This document shows, in pieces, positions 17,349-25,169 of a DNA stretch of 64,000 nt (positions are counted from its first letter, which is position 1; each line of letters starts with the position of its first letter). Source of the stretch: Streptomyces iranensis (GTDB lineage: Bacteria > Actinomycetota > Actinomycetes > Streptomycetales > Streptomycetaceae); contig NZ_JAGGLR010000008.1 of assembly GCF_017874715.1 (NCBI RefSeq), positions 310,001 to 374,000 on the forward strand. Direction: 5' to 3'. A program made the position numbers and the translations under genes. Below the pieces are notes generated by a model. That model made no database searches. It had not been told where the DNA came from and saw only the letters and a list, made by a program, of their open reading frames with translations.

Positions 17349-18515
17349 ATGCCACTCATACGCCGTTCCACCGTGGCGGCCGCGGCCATGACCGCGCTGC
17401 TGGTGGTCTCCGCTTCGGCCTGCGGGCCCGGTGACGACGAGGCGGCTTCCTCGTCGGACTCCTCGGCCGCGTCCACCGGGCAGCAGGCCAAGGACGGGAT
17501 CGAGCTGCCCGATGGCGTCCCGACGAGTCTGGACGACCTGAAGAAGTGGAAGGAGGGCGGCTGGAAGGACTGGGACAAGTGGGCCCGCAAGGCATCGGAA
17601 TTCGCCAATCCGATCATCAAGAACTTCTGGCAGCCGTCCAGGATGGCCAAGGCGAAGGACTCGTCGCACACCGTCTCCACGCAGAGCGCCGGCCAGGACC
17701 AGGCGGCCACCGACCCCGAGCCGCCCGCCGTGCCGGCCAAGCAGGTCTCGCGGCCGTACCACCAGAACATGGCGCCGGTCGGGAAGGTGTTCTTCGACAG
17801 CCCCGAGGGGCCGATGGTGTGCTCCGGGACGGTCATCGACGACCCGGCCCACCCGGGGAAGTCCAACCTGGTGTGGACCGCGGGCCACTGTGTGCACTCG
17901 GGCAAGCAGGGCGGCTGGATGCGCAACATCGTGTTCGTGCCCTCGTACAACGACAACGGACTTCCGGCCGAGCAGACCCAGTCGGCGGCGCAGAACGAGG
18001 TCAGCCCCTACGGCGTGTGGTGGGCGGACTGGTCGCAGACCTCGTCCGAGTGGATCGCGAACGGCGGTAAGACCGGCGGGGTGGGGTCGGCGTACGACTT
18101 CGCGGTGCTGCATCTGAAGCCCGAGGGCGGCGGCGGCAAGTCACTGCAGGAGACGGTCGGGGCCTCGGTGCCGGTGTGGTTCGGGGCGCCGTCGGCGGAC
18201 CGGGTGAGCTCGATCGGCGCGTACGGCTATCCGCAGGCCCCGCCGTACGACGGGGCGAAGATGTTCAACTGCACCAGCAGGCCGGGCCGGCTGTCGTTCT
18301 CGCCCACCTCGCCGACGATGTACCGGATCGGCTGCTCGATGACGGGCGGTACCTCGGGCGGTGGCTGGTTCGTCAACCACGGCGGTAAGACGGTGCTGGT
18401 GTCCAACAGTTCGATCGGCTCGTACGGACACACCTGGCTCGCCGGGCCGCATCTGGGGGCCGAGGCCAAGGGCGTGTTCGAGGCCATCAGCAAGAAGTTC
18501 GCCGGTCAGGGCTGA
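17349..18515 (+). CDS. Secreted V8/trypsin-like serine protease (lipoprotein signal)
   Basis: 388-aa chymotrypsin-fold peptidase. The signal sequence ends VSASAC, a lipobox with Cys25, then an acidic Ser-rich linker and propeptide-like region. The catalytic triad is visible: His180 in VWTAGHCVHS, Asp250 in YDFAVLHL, and Ser336 in MTGGTSGGGWFV. Two further cysteines (NCTS and GCSM) flank the active site. It resembles glutamyl endopeptidase-like proteins of actinobacteria. It stands alone and is followed by a strong terminator. Confidence 0.85.
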   Translation: MPLIRRSTVAAAAMTALLVVSASACGPGDDEAASSSDSSAASTGQQAKDGIELPDGVPTSLDDLKKWKEGGWKDWDKWARKASEFANPIIKNFWQPSRMAKAKDSSHTVSTQSAGQDQAATDPEPPAVPAKQVSRPYHQNMAPVGKVFFDSPEGPMVCSGTVIDDPAHPGKSNLVWTAGHCVHSGKQGGWMRNIVFVPSYNDNGLPAEQTQSAAQNEVSPYGVWWADWSQTSSEWIANGGKTGGVGSAYDFAVLHLKPEGGGGKSLQETVGASVPVWFGAPSADRVSSIGAYGYPQAPPYDGAKMFNCTSRPGRLSFSPTSPTMYRIGCSMTGGTSGGGWFVNHGGKTVLVSNSSIGSYGHTWLAGPHLGAEAKGVFEAISKKFAGQG

Positions 18516-18544
18516 CCGGGGCACAGAGGTGCGACAGGCGTCAA

Positions 18545-18574
18545 TGGGCCCGCTCCACGTTCGGAGCGGGCCCA
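18545..18574 (+). terminator. Terminator of the protease gene
   Basis: Perfect 12-bp inverted repeat (18545-18556 with 18563-18574) and a 6-nt loop, 30 bases after the protease stop. It lies just before the convergent GNAT gene and probably acts in both directions. Confidence 0.75.
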
Positions 18575-18577
18575 TCG

Positions 18578-19129
18578 TCATGGGCTTGCGGGTGCGCCCG
18601 TGAGCCCATCCGTCGTGGCCGTCGTGGCCGTCGTGGCCGTGGCGTCCGTGGCGTCCGTAAGGAGCTTGGCGTAGCAGCGGCTGGTCTCCTCGAAGCGGTA
18701 GAACCCGAACTTGGTCACCGGTGCGTAGCCGGACGAGGTGTACAGCGCGATGGCCTCGGGCTGCTCGGTGCCGGTCTCCAGGACCATCCGCACCCGCCCC
18801 GCCTCCCGCGCGCTGTCCTCCAGCGCCGCCAGGATCCGCCGGGCCAGCCCCCGCCCGCGCGCCGCGCGTACCACGAACATCCGCTTGATCTCGGCGTCCC
18901 CGTCCTCGTAGCCCTCGTCGCTCCGCTCCTGGCTGCGCCAGCCGCCGCTCGCGACCGGGGTGCCGTCCGTGTCGTACACGATGAGATAAAGGCCGTGCGG
19001 AGGGTCGAAGTGGGCCGCGTCCATATGCGTCAGATCGCCGTCGCCGTAGCGCTCGGCGTACTCCACCTGCACTTCCTCGTCGAGTTTGCGGGCGTCAGGG
19101 TGATCGTAGCGAATGACTCGAACGTCCAT
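18578..19129 (-). CDS. GNAT family N-acetyltransferase
   Basis: 183-aa GNAT enzyme. The acetyl-CoA binding motif is FVVRAARGRGLARRILAALE at about residues 96-115, then RMVLETGTEQPEAIALYTSSGY, a typical C-terminal GNAT half. The ATG at 19129 begins MDVRVIRYDHPDARKL. The last 20 residues are Thr/Ala/Asp repeats from a run of repeated GTGGCC and GTCCGT units (18612-18660). Divergent from the exonuclease gene. Substrate unknown. Confidence 0.85.
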   Translation of the reverse strand: MDVRVIRYDHPDARKLDEEVQVEYAERYGDGDLTHMDAAHFDPPHGLYLIVYDTDGTPVASGGWRSQERSDEGYEDGDAEIKRMFVVRAARGRGLARRILAALEDSAREAGRVRMVLETGTEQPEAIALYTSSGYAPVTKFGFYRFEETSRCYAKLLTDATDATATTATTATTDGLTGAPASP

Positions 19130-19192
19130 GCGATGGATCGTACTTCTATGCGGGGGGAGGGGCCGTTGTTTTTGTCGCGTATCGTGCCGGGC

Positions 19193-19990
19193 GTGCTCAC
19201 CGTGACGACCGTGAATGTGAACGGGCTGCGTGCCGCCGCCAAGAAGGGCTTCGTCTCCTGGCTGGACGGTACCGCGGCCGATGTGGTGTGCCTCCAGGAG
19301 GTGCGCGCCGAGCCCAAGGAACTGCCCGAGGCGGTCCGCGAACCCGACGGCTGGCATGTGGTGCACGCCCCAGCGGCGGCCAAGGGGCGGGCCGGGGTGT
19401 CGGTGTACGCCCGGCGCGAGCTGGAGGGCGTCCGGGTCGGCTTCGGGTCGTCCGAGTTCGACGGCAGCGGCCGCTATGTGGAGGTCGATCTACCGGGCGT
19501 GACCGTCGGCAGCCTGTACCTCCCCTCGGGTGAGGTCGGCACGGACCGCCAGGACGAGAAGGAGCGCTTCATGGCGGAGTTCCTTCCGTATCTGAAGGAG
19601 CTGCGCGAGCGCGCGGCGGCCGGTGGGCGCGAGGCGCTGGTGTGCGGCGACTGGAACATCGCCCACCAGGAGGCCGACCTCAAGAACTGGAAGGCCAACC
19701 AGAAGAAGTCCGGCTTCCTGCCGGCGGAGCGCGCCTGGCTGACCAGCGTCTTCGAGGAGGCGGCGTACGTGGACGTGGTGCGCGCCCTGCACCCGGACGT
19801 CGCGGGTCCCTACTCATGGTGGTCCTACCGCGGCCGGGCCTTCGACAACGACGCGGGCTGGCGCATCGACCTAGTTTGCACAACGCCGGGTCTCGCTGCC
19901 CGTGCCGTGAAGGCGTACGTGGAGCGGCCCGCTACATACGAAGAGCGCTGGTCAGACCATGCTCCGGTGACAGTCGTGTTCAACCGCTAG
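19193..19990 (+). CDS. xth: Exodeoxyribonuclease III, hybrid gene with element-supplied 3' end
   Basis: 265-aa AP endonuclease/3'-5' exonuclease for base-excision repair. Core motifs are VNVNGLRAAAKKG, CLQEVRAE (metal Glu), GDWNIAHQEADLKNWK and the terminal WSDHAPVTV with the catalytic Asp-His. Residues 1-226 are host-encoded. After the att core at 19859-19870 the last 39 residues come from an integrated element, ending VVFNR. The native tail, ending AYGPAH, lies at 28603-28728. Because the catalytic SDH motif is in the swapped tail, the element must restore function. GTG at 19193 is chosen by homology. Confidence 0.92.
   Translation: MLTVTTVNVNGLRAAAKKGFVSWLDGTAADVVCLQEVRAEPKELPEAVREPDGWHVVHAPAAAKGRAGVSVYARRELEGVRVGFGSSEFDGSGRYVEVDLPGVTVGSLYLPSGEVGTDRQDEKERFMAEFLPYLKELRERAAAGGREALVCGDWNIAHQEADLKNWKANQKKSGFLPAERAWLTSVFEEAAYVDVVRALHPDVAGPYSWWSYRGRAFDNDAGWRIDLVCTTPGLAARAVKAYVERPATYEERWSDHAPVTVVFNR
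19859..19870 (+). other. attL core of the serine-integrase element
   Basis: TGGCGCATCGAC here is repeated exactly at 28591-28602. Upstream is host xth coding sequence; downstream is the element's replacement xth tail. The 12-bp direct repeat marks the recombination core in codons for Trp-Arg-Ile-Asp. Confidence 0.85.
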
Positions 19991-20020
19991 ACGCTCCTAT
20001 GTGACTTACGGCATACATGA

Positions 20021-20044
20021 GGCCCCTGGTTGAAGCCAGGGGCC
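20021..20044. terminator. Bidirectional terminator between xth and the regulator
   Basis: Perfect 9-bp GC-rich stem (20021-20029 with 20036-20044) and a 6-nt loop, followed by AGTTCTTGT. It is carried by the element and ends both the hybrid xth and the convergent regulator gene. Confidence 0.7.
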
Positions 20045-20160
20045 CAGTTCTTGTCGTTCACCAGCGGATAGGCTCCGCATTCCTACCGACGTATACCGGG
20101 CAGTGGCGTTTGCCGGACTGACTGACGGACCAGGAGGACGCCGAAGACAGGTCGGAACCT

Positions 20161-21138
20161 TCAGCAGTGAGCCTCAGCCTGGGCCAGGGCGTCCCGGTGC
20201 TCCTTCGTCCACGGCGCCCTCTGTTGGTCGGCGGGCAGGCCCGCCAGTCCGGCGCGGATGTGGTCCGCTGCATCGGCGTACGCCTTCAGCCCAAGGTGGG
20301 CCAGGCCCAGATTCAGCCGCTGGAAGTTCGGGGTCAGCCAGTACGCCGTACCCGGCGGCTGGTCCTGGGCAGCGTCGGACAGCGCCATGGCTTCGTCCAG
20401 GAGTCTGCGGGCCGCGTCCGTCTGCCCCAGCTCCCCCAGGCCCTGAGCCACCTGGGCAGCGTCGCCCATGCGCTGAGGCGCGCTGGCGCCAGGCGTGTAG
20501 TACGCGGCGGAGAACCAGCGGACCATGCCGCGGGGGTTGCCCTGCTGTCGCGCGATGTATCCCCGGAAGTTCAGGGCCTGGGCCGCCAGCGTGCCGGACC
20601 CTGCCTCGTCGGCCAGCTCCTCCGCTTCGGTCAGCCGCTTCACGGCCTTCGCGTCCTGGCGCGTGGAGGCGTAGAGCCAACCAGCGAACTGGACCGACTC
20701 GGCAGCCACTTCCGCCAGGGCGTCCCGGTGGGGTCCGCGTACGTCCTTCAGCAAGGACAGGAGCGTGGCTGTCTGGGCCTCCACAGGCCCGATGAGCGGG
20801 GAGGGGCCCAGGGTGTCATCCAACCTCCGCTGTGCCGCCAGGATGTCCCCCAGAGTCTTCACCGCCCGACCGTCGATACGGGACGGGTGATCGATGGCGT
20901 AAGCGACCCGGCCCCCTTCGTCCTCCGCCAGGCTGGCGGCCAGGTTCACTAGCTCCCCGCCAGCGTCCAAGAGCCTGTCCAGGGCCTCCGCCAGTTGCGG
21001 CGAAGGGAGTTGCTTACCGGCCAGCACGCGGCACAGGTAGGCGTGGTCGTAGACCAGCTCCCGCGCGGCGCCACGAATCGACATGCCACGAGCCTTCAGC
21101 GCAGCGCTCACGGTCTGTGCAAAATCCCCGCCCGTCAT
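20161..21138 (-). CDS. XRE-type regulator with TPR-like repeats
   Basis: 325-aa regulator. The N-terminal helix-turn-helix is FAQTVSAALKARGMSIRGAA followed by YDHAYLCRVLAGKQLPSPQLAEAL. The remaining 250 residues are Ala-rich helical repeats (for example ALNFRGYIARQQGNPRGMVRW and AQGLGELGQTDAARRLLDEA) like TPRs of Streptomyces transcription factors that bind peptides or metabolites. ATG at 21138 fits the HTH boundary; an ATG at 21180 in frame is an alternative and neither has a good ribosome site. It is divergent from 21272 and is probably the element's maintenance or induction regulator. Confidence 0.75.
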   Translation of the reverse strand: MTGGDFAQTVSAALKARGMSIRGAARELVYDHAYLCRVLAGKQLPSPQLAEALDRLLDAGGELVNLAASLAEDEGGRVAYAIDHPSRIDGRAVKTLGDILAAQRRLDDTLGPSPLIGPVEAQTATLLSLLKDVRGPHRDALAEVAAESVQFAGWLYASTRQDAKAVKRLTEAEELADEAGSGTLAAQALNFRGYIARQQGNPRGMVRWFSAAYYTPGASAPQRMGDAAQVAQGLGELGQTDAARRLLDEAMALSDAAQDQPPGTAYWLTPNFQRLNLGLAHLGLKAYADAADHIRAGLAGLPADQQRAPWTKEHRDALAQAEAHC

Positions 21139-21271
21139 GGTGACAGCGTACCCAGTCACCACCCAGTCACCATCTGTCATCGCTGAGGGAGGGGAGGCTG
21201 GCGAGCGAGGACCCCGGCGACGCTGGCAGGCGTCCCGGGGCGTGGCCGATCGCTACGAAGGAGCGAACGAC

Positions 21272-21586
21272 ATGGAGAGCCTACGGCGCTTGCCCTGGAC
21301 ATCTGTTGACGGGAGGGATGCCTTCGTGACCCCCGGCAACGGCATCGTGAACCGTCTGGCCGACATCATGGAAGCGGAGCTGATCGAGTCAGCGAAGGCT
21401 GACGCGGCGCGGGCCCGCGCCCTGGCCGACGACCCAGCCGCCAGCGGGGCGGAACTGCGGACCGCGCTGCGATATCTGGCACACGCTGTCGAGGACGCGG
21501 CGAAGGTGGCCAGCCTCCGAGCGGAGCGGCTGCCGGACATGGACAACGAGGAGGACGCGGCTTCCATTAAGGAGGCGACGCGATGA
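21272..21586 (+). CDS. Hypothetical element protein
   Basis: 104-aa acidic, Ala-rich, mostly helical protein. AAGGAG lies 8 bases before the ATG. It resembles small proteins encoded next to regulators in Streptomyces mobile elements, but I recognise no domain. Its last four bases (ATGA) overlap the next start, so the two genes are translationally coupled. Confidence 0.6.
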   Translation: MESLRRLPWTSVDGRDAFVTPGNGIVNRLADIMEAELIESAKADAARARALADDPAASGAELRTALRYLAHAVEDAAKVASLRAERLPDMDNEEDAASIKEATR

Positions 21587-21804
21587 CGCACCCTCTCTAC
21601 TCCCAGACGTGGCCCGCCTGCGACTGTCCCCGTTGTCGTCCAGCCCGTCAACGGGAGGCCCGGGAAGTGGCGGCCATACTCGCCAGGGTGACCGGCCACG
21701 CGGACAAGGCCGCGGACAGTACGCCCACCGTTAACGACGAGGCGGACAGCGACGCGGACAGCGCGGCCACCGTTAGCGGCCAGGTGGACAGCGCCAGCCG
21801 GTAG
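21583..21804 (+). CDS. Small Cys-containing hypothetical protein
   Basis: 73 aa, beginning MTHPLYSQTWPACDCPRCRPA. The C-x-C-x2-C cluster suggests a small zinc site. The C-terminal half is Asp/Ser/Ala-rich and encoded by repeated GCGGACAGC units. It overlaps the previous gene by 4 bases and is followed by a hairpin terminator. Confidence 0.55.
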   Translation: MTHPLYSQTWPACDCPRCRPARQREAREVAAILARVTGHADKAADSTPTVNDEADSDADSAATVSGQVDSASR

Positions 21805-22043
21805 ACGCGGACAGGGCGGAGCAAACGACAGAAGGGCCCCCAGCCACTCCGGACAGGAGCGGTCAGGGGCCCTTCATTATGCGGCCAGGAAGTTGGACCA
21901 GGTGGACGTCGTCCTTCGCTGTCCGTGTGCTCTGATCAGGCACTTCGCTGCGGGGAACTGTCGTTAATGCACATCGGCGGCCAGCGTGGACAGGGTGGTC
22001 AGCCGTTGCGGCCAGCCTCGCAGCCAGGACGGACAGCGGACAG
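21714..22043 (+). repeat. Cluster of nine direct GGACAG hexamers
   Basis: GGACAG starts at 21714, 21744, 21756, 21786, 21809, 21851, 21988, 22031 and 22038, all in the same orientation, across a coding tail and the following non-coding gap. Such density is far above chance for a hexamer with two A residues in GC-rich DNA. Possible roles are binding sites for an element protein (TerS, replication or transfer) or expansion of a coding repeat. Confidence 0.55.
21831..21875 (+). terminator. Long-stem terminator after the two-gene plus operon
   Basis: 10-bp outer stem (21831-21840 with 21866-21875) with an inner 4-bp stem, 27 bases after the stop at 21804 and followed by ATTAT. It separates the plus operon from the convergent minus array. 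Confidence 0.7.
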
Positions 22044-22055
22044 GGGAACGGGCTG

Positions 22056-22184
22056 TCAGTGGCCAGCGCGGACGACAGGGCGGCCAGGAGTGCGGCGGGC
22101 GGCGGCCTGGTCACGCCGGACCTCGCGAATCACGGTCAGGATGTCCGCCAGGGTCGGGGGCTTGTCCGCTGGTCGGCCGGTCAC
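22056..22184 (-). CDS. 42-aa hypothetical protein, translationally coupled
   Basis: The GTG start overlaps the preceding stop as GTGA (22181-22184). The product begins VTGRPADKPPTLADILTVIREV and ends GRPVVRAGH, a short basic helix-rich peptide. The overlap pattern, shared by its upstream neighbours, is the main support. Function unknown. Confidence 0.45.
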   Translation of the reverse strand: MTGRPADKPPTLADILTVIREVRRDQAAARRTPGRPVVRAGH

Positions 22185-22489
22185 GCGGCGCGCTCCTGGC
22201 AGAGGGCCAGCCACTCGTGAGGCGCCAGCCAGCCGGAGTCACCCTTGATCCGGAATCTGCGGGCCTCATGGTCGTAAACGACGCTGGGCGTCGGCCAGTC
22301 CGCCAGATAGGTCCGCCAGTCCAGGCCCGCCTCATGGAGGAGGCTCTGGCGCCGTGAGGTCTCGTAGTCATACCCGCCGCCGTCCAGGGCTGCCAGGCGG
22401 GCGCGAACGCTGGCCAGCGGTGGCTCCGGCTTGCTGGCGTTCACGGTCGGCACGGCGGTCACGCGGGCACGCTGCTGACGTCGGTTCAC
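22181..22489 (-). CDS. 102-aa hypothetical protein in the terS-like operon
   Basis: GTG at 22489 overlaps the stop of the TerS-like gene by 4 bases (GTGA). The sequence has a basic N-terminus (NRRQQRARVT), then SVRARLAALDGGGYDYE, and a Trp-rich middle (LDWRTYLADWPTPSVVYDHE) ending in WLAPHEWLALCQERAA. I recognise no domain. Coupling and conserved spacing make it a real gene. Confidence 0.6.
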   Translation of the reverse strand: MNRRQQRARVTAVPTVNASKPEPPLASVRARLAALDGGGYDYETSRRQSLLHEAGLDWRTYLADWPTPSVVYDHEARRFRIKGDSGWLAPHEWLALCQERAA

Positions 22490-22860
22490 TCCGTGCCCTC
22501 CAGCTTCCAACCAAGGGTCTGCATCGCCTTCGGTGTCAGGCCCAGGGCCTCCGACGCGTAGCGGTACTCCTGGGCCTGCCAGGCGGAAGCGGCGCCGGAC
22601 AGTAGCGCTGTCTCGTAGACAACCAGGACAGCCACGGTCCCGGCTGCTGTCTCGTCCCACATGAACGACTGGGGAGACGTCCAAAGGCTTCGCCAGCGGG
22701 CCTGCTGGGCGTCCGTCCATTCGACCCCGTCGGGAGCGGGCGGCGGGTCCAGGGTCGTCTCCACGGGCAGCGTGATCGATGCTGTCGGCTGGGCTCTCCC
22801 AGGCTGGCGGCGGGTGCCGTAGCGGGAGTGGCGGGCGCCTGGGTTACGCGGCTTGGCCAC
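22486..22860 (-). CDS. Phage terminase small subunit-like protein (TerS)
   Basis: 124 aa. A basic N-terminus (AKPRNPGARHSRYGTRRQPG) precedes GVEWTDAQQARWRSLWTSPQSF, then helices and the C-terminal motif ALGLTPKAMQTLGWKLE. This order matches small terminase subunits of Streptomyces phages, which bind the packaging site and load the large subunit. GTG at 22860 has AAGGAG 6-7 bases upstream; the open frame further up gives nothing conserved. No large subunit is encoded nearby, an arrangement seen in phage satellites that redirect packaging. The similarity is from memory, so the call is moderate. Confidence 0.6.
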   Translation of the reverse strand: MAKPRNPGARHSRYGTRRQPGRAQPTASITLPVETTLDPPPAPDGVEWTDAQQARWRSLWTSPQSFMWDETAAGTVAVLVVYETALLSGAASAWQAQEYRYASEALGLTPKAMQTLGWKLEGTE

Positions 22861-22957
22861 GGCGGACTCCTTCACTCTGTGTGTGCGGCTGGGCCGCGTA
22901 TTGGGGTTGATTGGTTGCCGGACCATGCGGAGACCTCCCCCGCGTTCCGGGCCCCCT

Positions 22958-22971
22958 ACCCCCTTGGGGGT
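22958..22971. terminator. Short GC hairpin upstream of the TerS-like gene
   Basis: ACCCCC-TT-GGGGGT palindrome in the 310-bp gap between the 55-aa gene and the TerS-like gene. It may terminate or attenuate the minus array. The rest of 22861-23174 shows no gene. Confidence 0.35.
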
Positions 22972-23174
22972 CACCCCCCGGGTCCCTGACCTGCGCAGTT
23001 ACCTTGATCAAGCCGTTGAACTGCGACGATGCGCGTCATTGCGCATCGTGAAGGCACTCAGGTCAGGCACAGAGGCCAGCGGTCCCGGGGCCTGGTACCA
23101 AAACCAGGGCAGGAGGCAGGCAGCGAGAGGGGGCGCGCGTCCGCTGTCGGCCAGGCGCGCGCCAGGGTCCACGG

Positions 23175-23342
23175 TCAGGTCCCGCCGTCCAGGCCGTCCG
23201 GCCAGATGCCGTCAGCGGGGACGACCAGACCTGTACGCAGCCAGGTAGCGGCGGCATCGTCGGGCACGTTGAATTCGTCGCCCTCGCTGTACTCCTGGTC
23301 CTTCAGGATCAGGTGACGGGAGGGGGCCACACGGACTCTCAC
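23175..23342 (-). CDS. 55-aa phage head-region-like small protein
   Basis: GTG at 23342 follows AAGGAGG by about 7 bases, a very strong ribosome site. The product MRVRVAPSRHLILKDQEYSE continues to GDEFNVPDDAAATWLRTGLV. The pattern of a short beta strand, an acidic D/E-VP-DDAA helix and a Trp is typical of small proteins encoded around capsid genes in Streptomyces prophages. Role unknown. Confidence 0.6.
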   Translation of the reverse strand: MRVRVAPSRHLILKDQEYSEGDEFNVPDDAAATWLRTGLVVPADGIWPDGLDGGT

Positions 23343-23413
23343 AGAGGTCCTCCTTCCAGGGTCTGGCGCGGGGACCAGGCAGCGTCAACTACCCAGGCCC
23401 CGCTGTGGATTGG

Positions 23414-24211
23414 TCAGGCGCCAGAGGTGCTGTCGGCAATGTCGTCCGTAGCGGGCGCGTCCGGCGTGTCCTCCTGGTCGACGTACTCAATCGAGTTGCC
23501 CAGGGCGGCGGCTTGGTCGGCGGCCAGATGCATGACAGCGCCGTTCGCCTTGCTTCGGACGCGAACCAGGCGGTCCGGGGCCCTGTCCGTCAGGCCGTCA
23601 TCGCTGAGTCCGGCGGTGCGGAAGGACTCCAGGACCTCCCGGACCTCCTGGAGGCCGGGCGCAGCCTGGGGGGACAGGCCGTCAGCACGCACGACGCCCG
23701 CAGACTCGTAGTAGTCCGGGCGGCCTGATCCCTGCCAGGCGTATACGTAGCGACGGAAGTCCGCGGCAGCGCCGAAGACAGCGCGGGCGGCCATGAGCGC
23801 GCCATATGCCTCCTGGTAAGCCTTCGCGGCCTCCTGGAGTCGCTGGGCCGCGGCGGGCGCCAACTCCCCGACATGCTTCCGGAAGGCGGCGGCCAGGGCC
23901 GCGTCCTTCGCGCGGACATCCTTCACCAGGGCTCGGGCAGCGCCGACGATGCGCGGGCGCAGGTCCCGGGCCTCAGCCAGTTCGGACTTGATCTTCAGCG
24001 GGTCCTTGCCTGCCGTGACAGCCTCAGCGGCGGCCAGGATGTCCCGCGCTTCGTACGTGTCCTCCCACTGGTCGGACAGCAACGCGTGATGCTCAGACTC
24101 GAAGTCCACCCAGCGGTCGTACGCGTCGTCCCGGGCCTCCAGGAGAGGGCGGACGGGCTCCGGGAGAAGGTCAGCGGGCGGAAGGATCGTGACGTCAACG
24201 TGCTCAGGCAT
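23414..24211 (-). CDS. Hypothetical phage-like protein, helical
   Basis: 265 aa. The first 190 residues are strongly helical and charged (for example RPLLEARDDAYDRWVDFESE and KAYQEAYGALMAARAVFG), suggesting a coiled or scaffold-like fold. The C-terminal 40 residues (VRVRSKANGAVMHLAADQAA then LGNSIEYVDQE) look like the small VRV-type module found beside phage capsid genes. AAGGAG lies 10 bases before the ATG. No recognised domain; a morphogenesis or capsid-resizing role is only inference. Confidence 0.55.
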   Translation of the reverse strand: MPEHVDVTILPPADLLPEPVRPLLEARDDAYDRWVDFESEHHALLSDQWEDTYEARDILAAAEAVTAGKDPLKIKSELAEARDLRPRIVGAARALVKDVRAKDAALAAAFRKHVGELAPAAAQRLQEAAKAYQEAYGALMAARAVFGAAADFRRYVYAWQGSGRPDYYESAGVVRADGLSPQAAPGLQEVREVLESFRTAGLSDDGLTDRAPDRLVRVRSKANGAVMHLAADQAAALGNSIEYVDQEDTPDAPATDDIADSTSGA

Positions 24212-24226
24212 GCGGATGTAGCTCCT

Positions 24227-24355
24227 TCAAGAGGGGGGAGAGGGGGCCAGGCGCGCTTCAGGGGCGGCCTGGCGGACAGGGGCGGCGGCCACCAACGGCA
24301 GGGCGTAGGCCAGGCTGGGGAGGTGCTCCAGGTCCTGGGGACGGGCAGGGGTCAC
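24227..24355 (-). CDS. 42-aa hypothetical protein
   Basis: GTG overlaps the stop of the 78-aa gene as GTGA (24352-24355). The product VTPARPQDLEHLPSLAYALP continues into an Ala/Pro-rich tail. Supported by overlap only; may be a chance frame. Confidence 0.35.
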   Translation of the reverse strand: MTPARPQDLEHLPSLAYALPLVAAAPVRQAAPEARLAPSPPS

Positions 24356-24588
24356 GTACGGGCCTCCCTCGCCGCGTAGAACTGCGTCCGCCGAAGCGTT
24401 GCCTCCTGGGCCCGTGTCTGGGCATCCAGCAACTTGGCCAGGACCTCCAGGCCGTCCAGGTCGATGTCGGCGGAGTCGGACAGCTTCAGAGCCAGGCCGG
24501 TGATCAGGTCGCGGATCGTCTGGCGCTGGAGGGCGTCCGGCGAAGGGGTGCGGGGCGGCATGTCGGCAGGGGAAGGGGAGGTGTTCAA
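24352..24588 (-). CDS. 78-aa hypothetical helical protein
   Basis: TTG at 24588 with AAGGAA 7 bases upstream; an internal ATG at 24561 is possible. The core IRDLITGLALKLSDSADIDL then LEVLAKLLDAQTRAQEATLR forms two amphipathic helices, like small helical regulators or coiled-coil adaptors. No family recognised. Confidence 0.5.
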   Translation of the reverse strand: MNTSPSPADMPPRTPSPDALQRQTIRDLITGLALKLSDSADIDLDGLEVLAKLLDAQTRAQEATLRRTQFYAAREART

Positions 24589-24677
24589 GGTGCGTTCCTT
24601 CGGCAGAGCGGGAGACGCCCCTGTTGAGGCGCCTGGCGCCCCGGAAGGCCCGCCCCGTGAAGGGGACGGACCAGAGG

Positions 24678-25166
24678 TCAGCGCGGCGCAGCGTCGCGGA
24701 CCAGCTTGCGGAGGTCGGCCAGGACCTTCCGGACGTCGGGCGCGTAGTCGCCACCCAGGCCGTTCGCCTCCGCGACAGCCACGGCCCAGCCGGAGGCCAG
24801 CTTCCGGAGCTGTTCGAACTGGAGCGGGCGCCCGCCCAGGTGCCAGCCGGACGCGTCGCGCCGCAGCGTGTACATGCTCATGCGCCAACACATCAGTGCG
24901 GCCTCCATGGACAGCGTGGCCGACGTAGGCGCGGGAGCCTGATCGGTAGGGACTGACTCCGGCCAAGCGCTGGCCAGTTCGCGCTTCACGTCCTCCACGG
25001 CCCTGACCGTGGCGCGGGCCTTGTGCGCCTTCAGCGCGAAGACTGCCGCGTCCTGGATGTCCAGGGCGTGGATCGGCTGGCCGTGCTGGGTCCAGCCCTG
25101 GCGGGCCTTCCGGATGCCGGTCGCTGCGATGGACTCGACTACGGCGGAGGTCAGGGTGTCGTTCAC
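24678..25166 (-). CDS. 162-aa hypothetical element protein
   Basis: Starts at GTG 25166, three bases after the stop of the Cys-rich gene. Visible segments are ALKAHKARATVRAVEDVKREL, an Ala/Met-rich helix (MEAALMCWRMSMYTLRRDAS) and EQLRKLASGWAVAVAEANGL followed by DVRKVLADLRKLV. It is mostly helical with no TM segment. I do not recognise it. Confidence 0.55.
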   Translation of the reverse strand: MNDTLTSAVVESIAATGIRKARQGWTQHGQPIHALDIQDAAVFALKAHKARATVRAVEDVKRELASAWPESVPTDQAPAPTSATLSMEAALMCWRMSMYTLRRDASGWHLGGRPLQFEQLRKLASGWAVAVAEANGLGGDYAPDVRKVLADLRKLVRDAAPR

Positions 25167-25169
25167 TGA

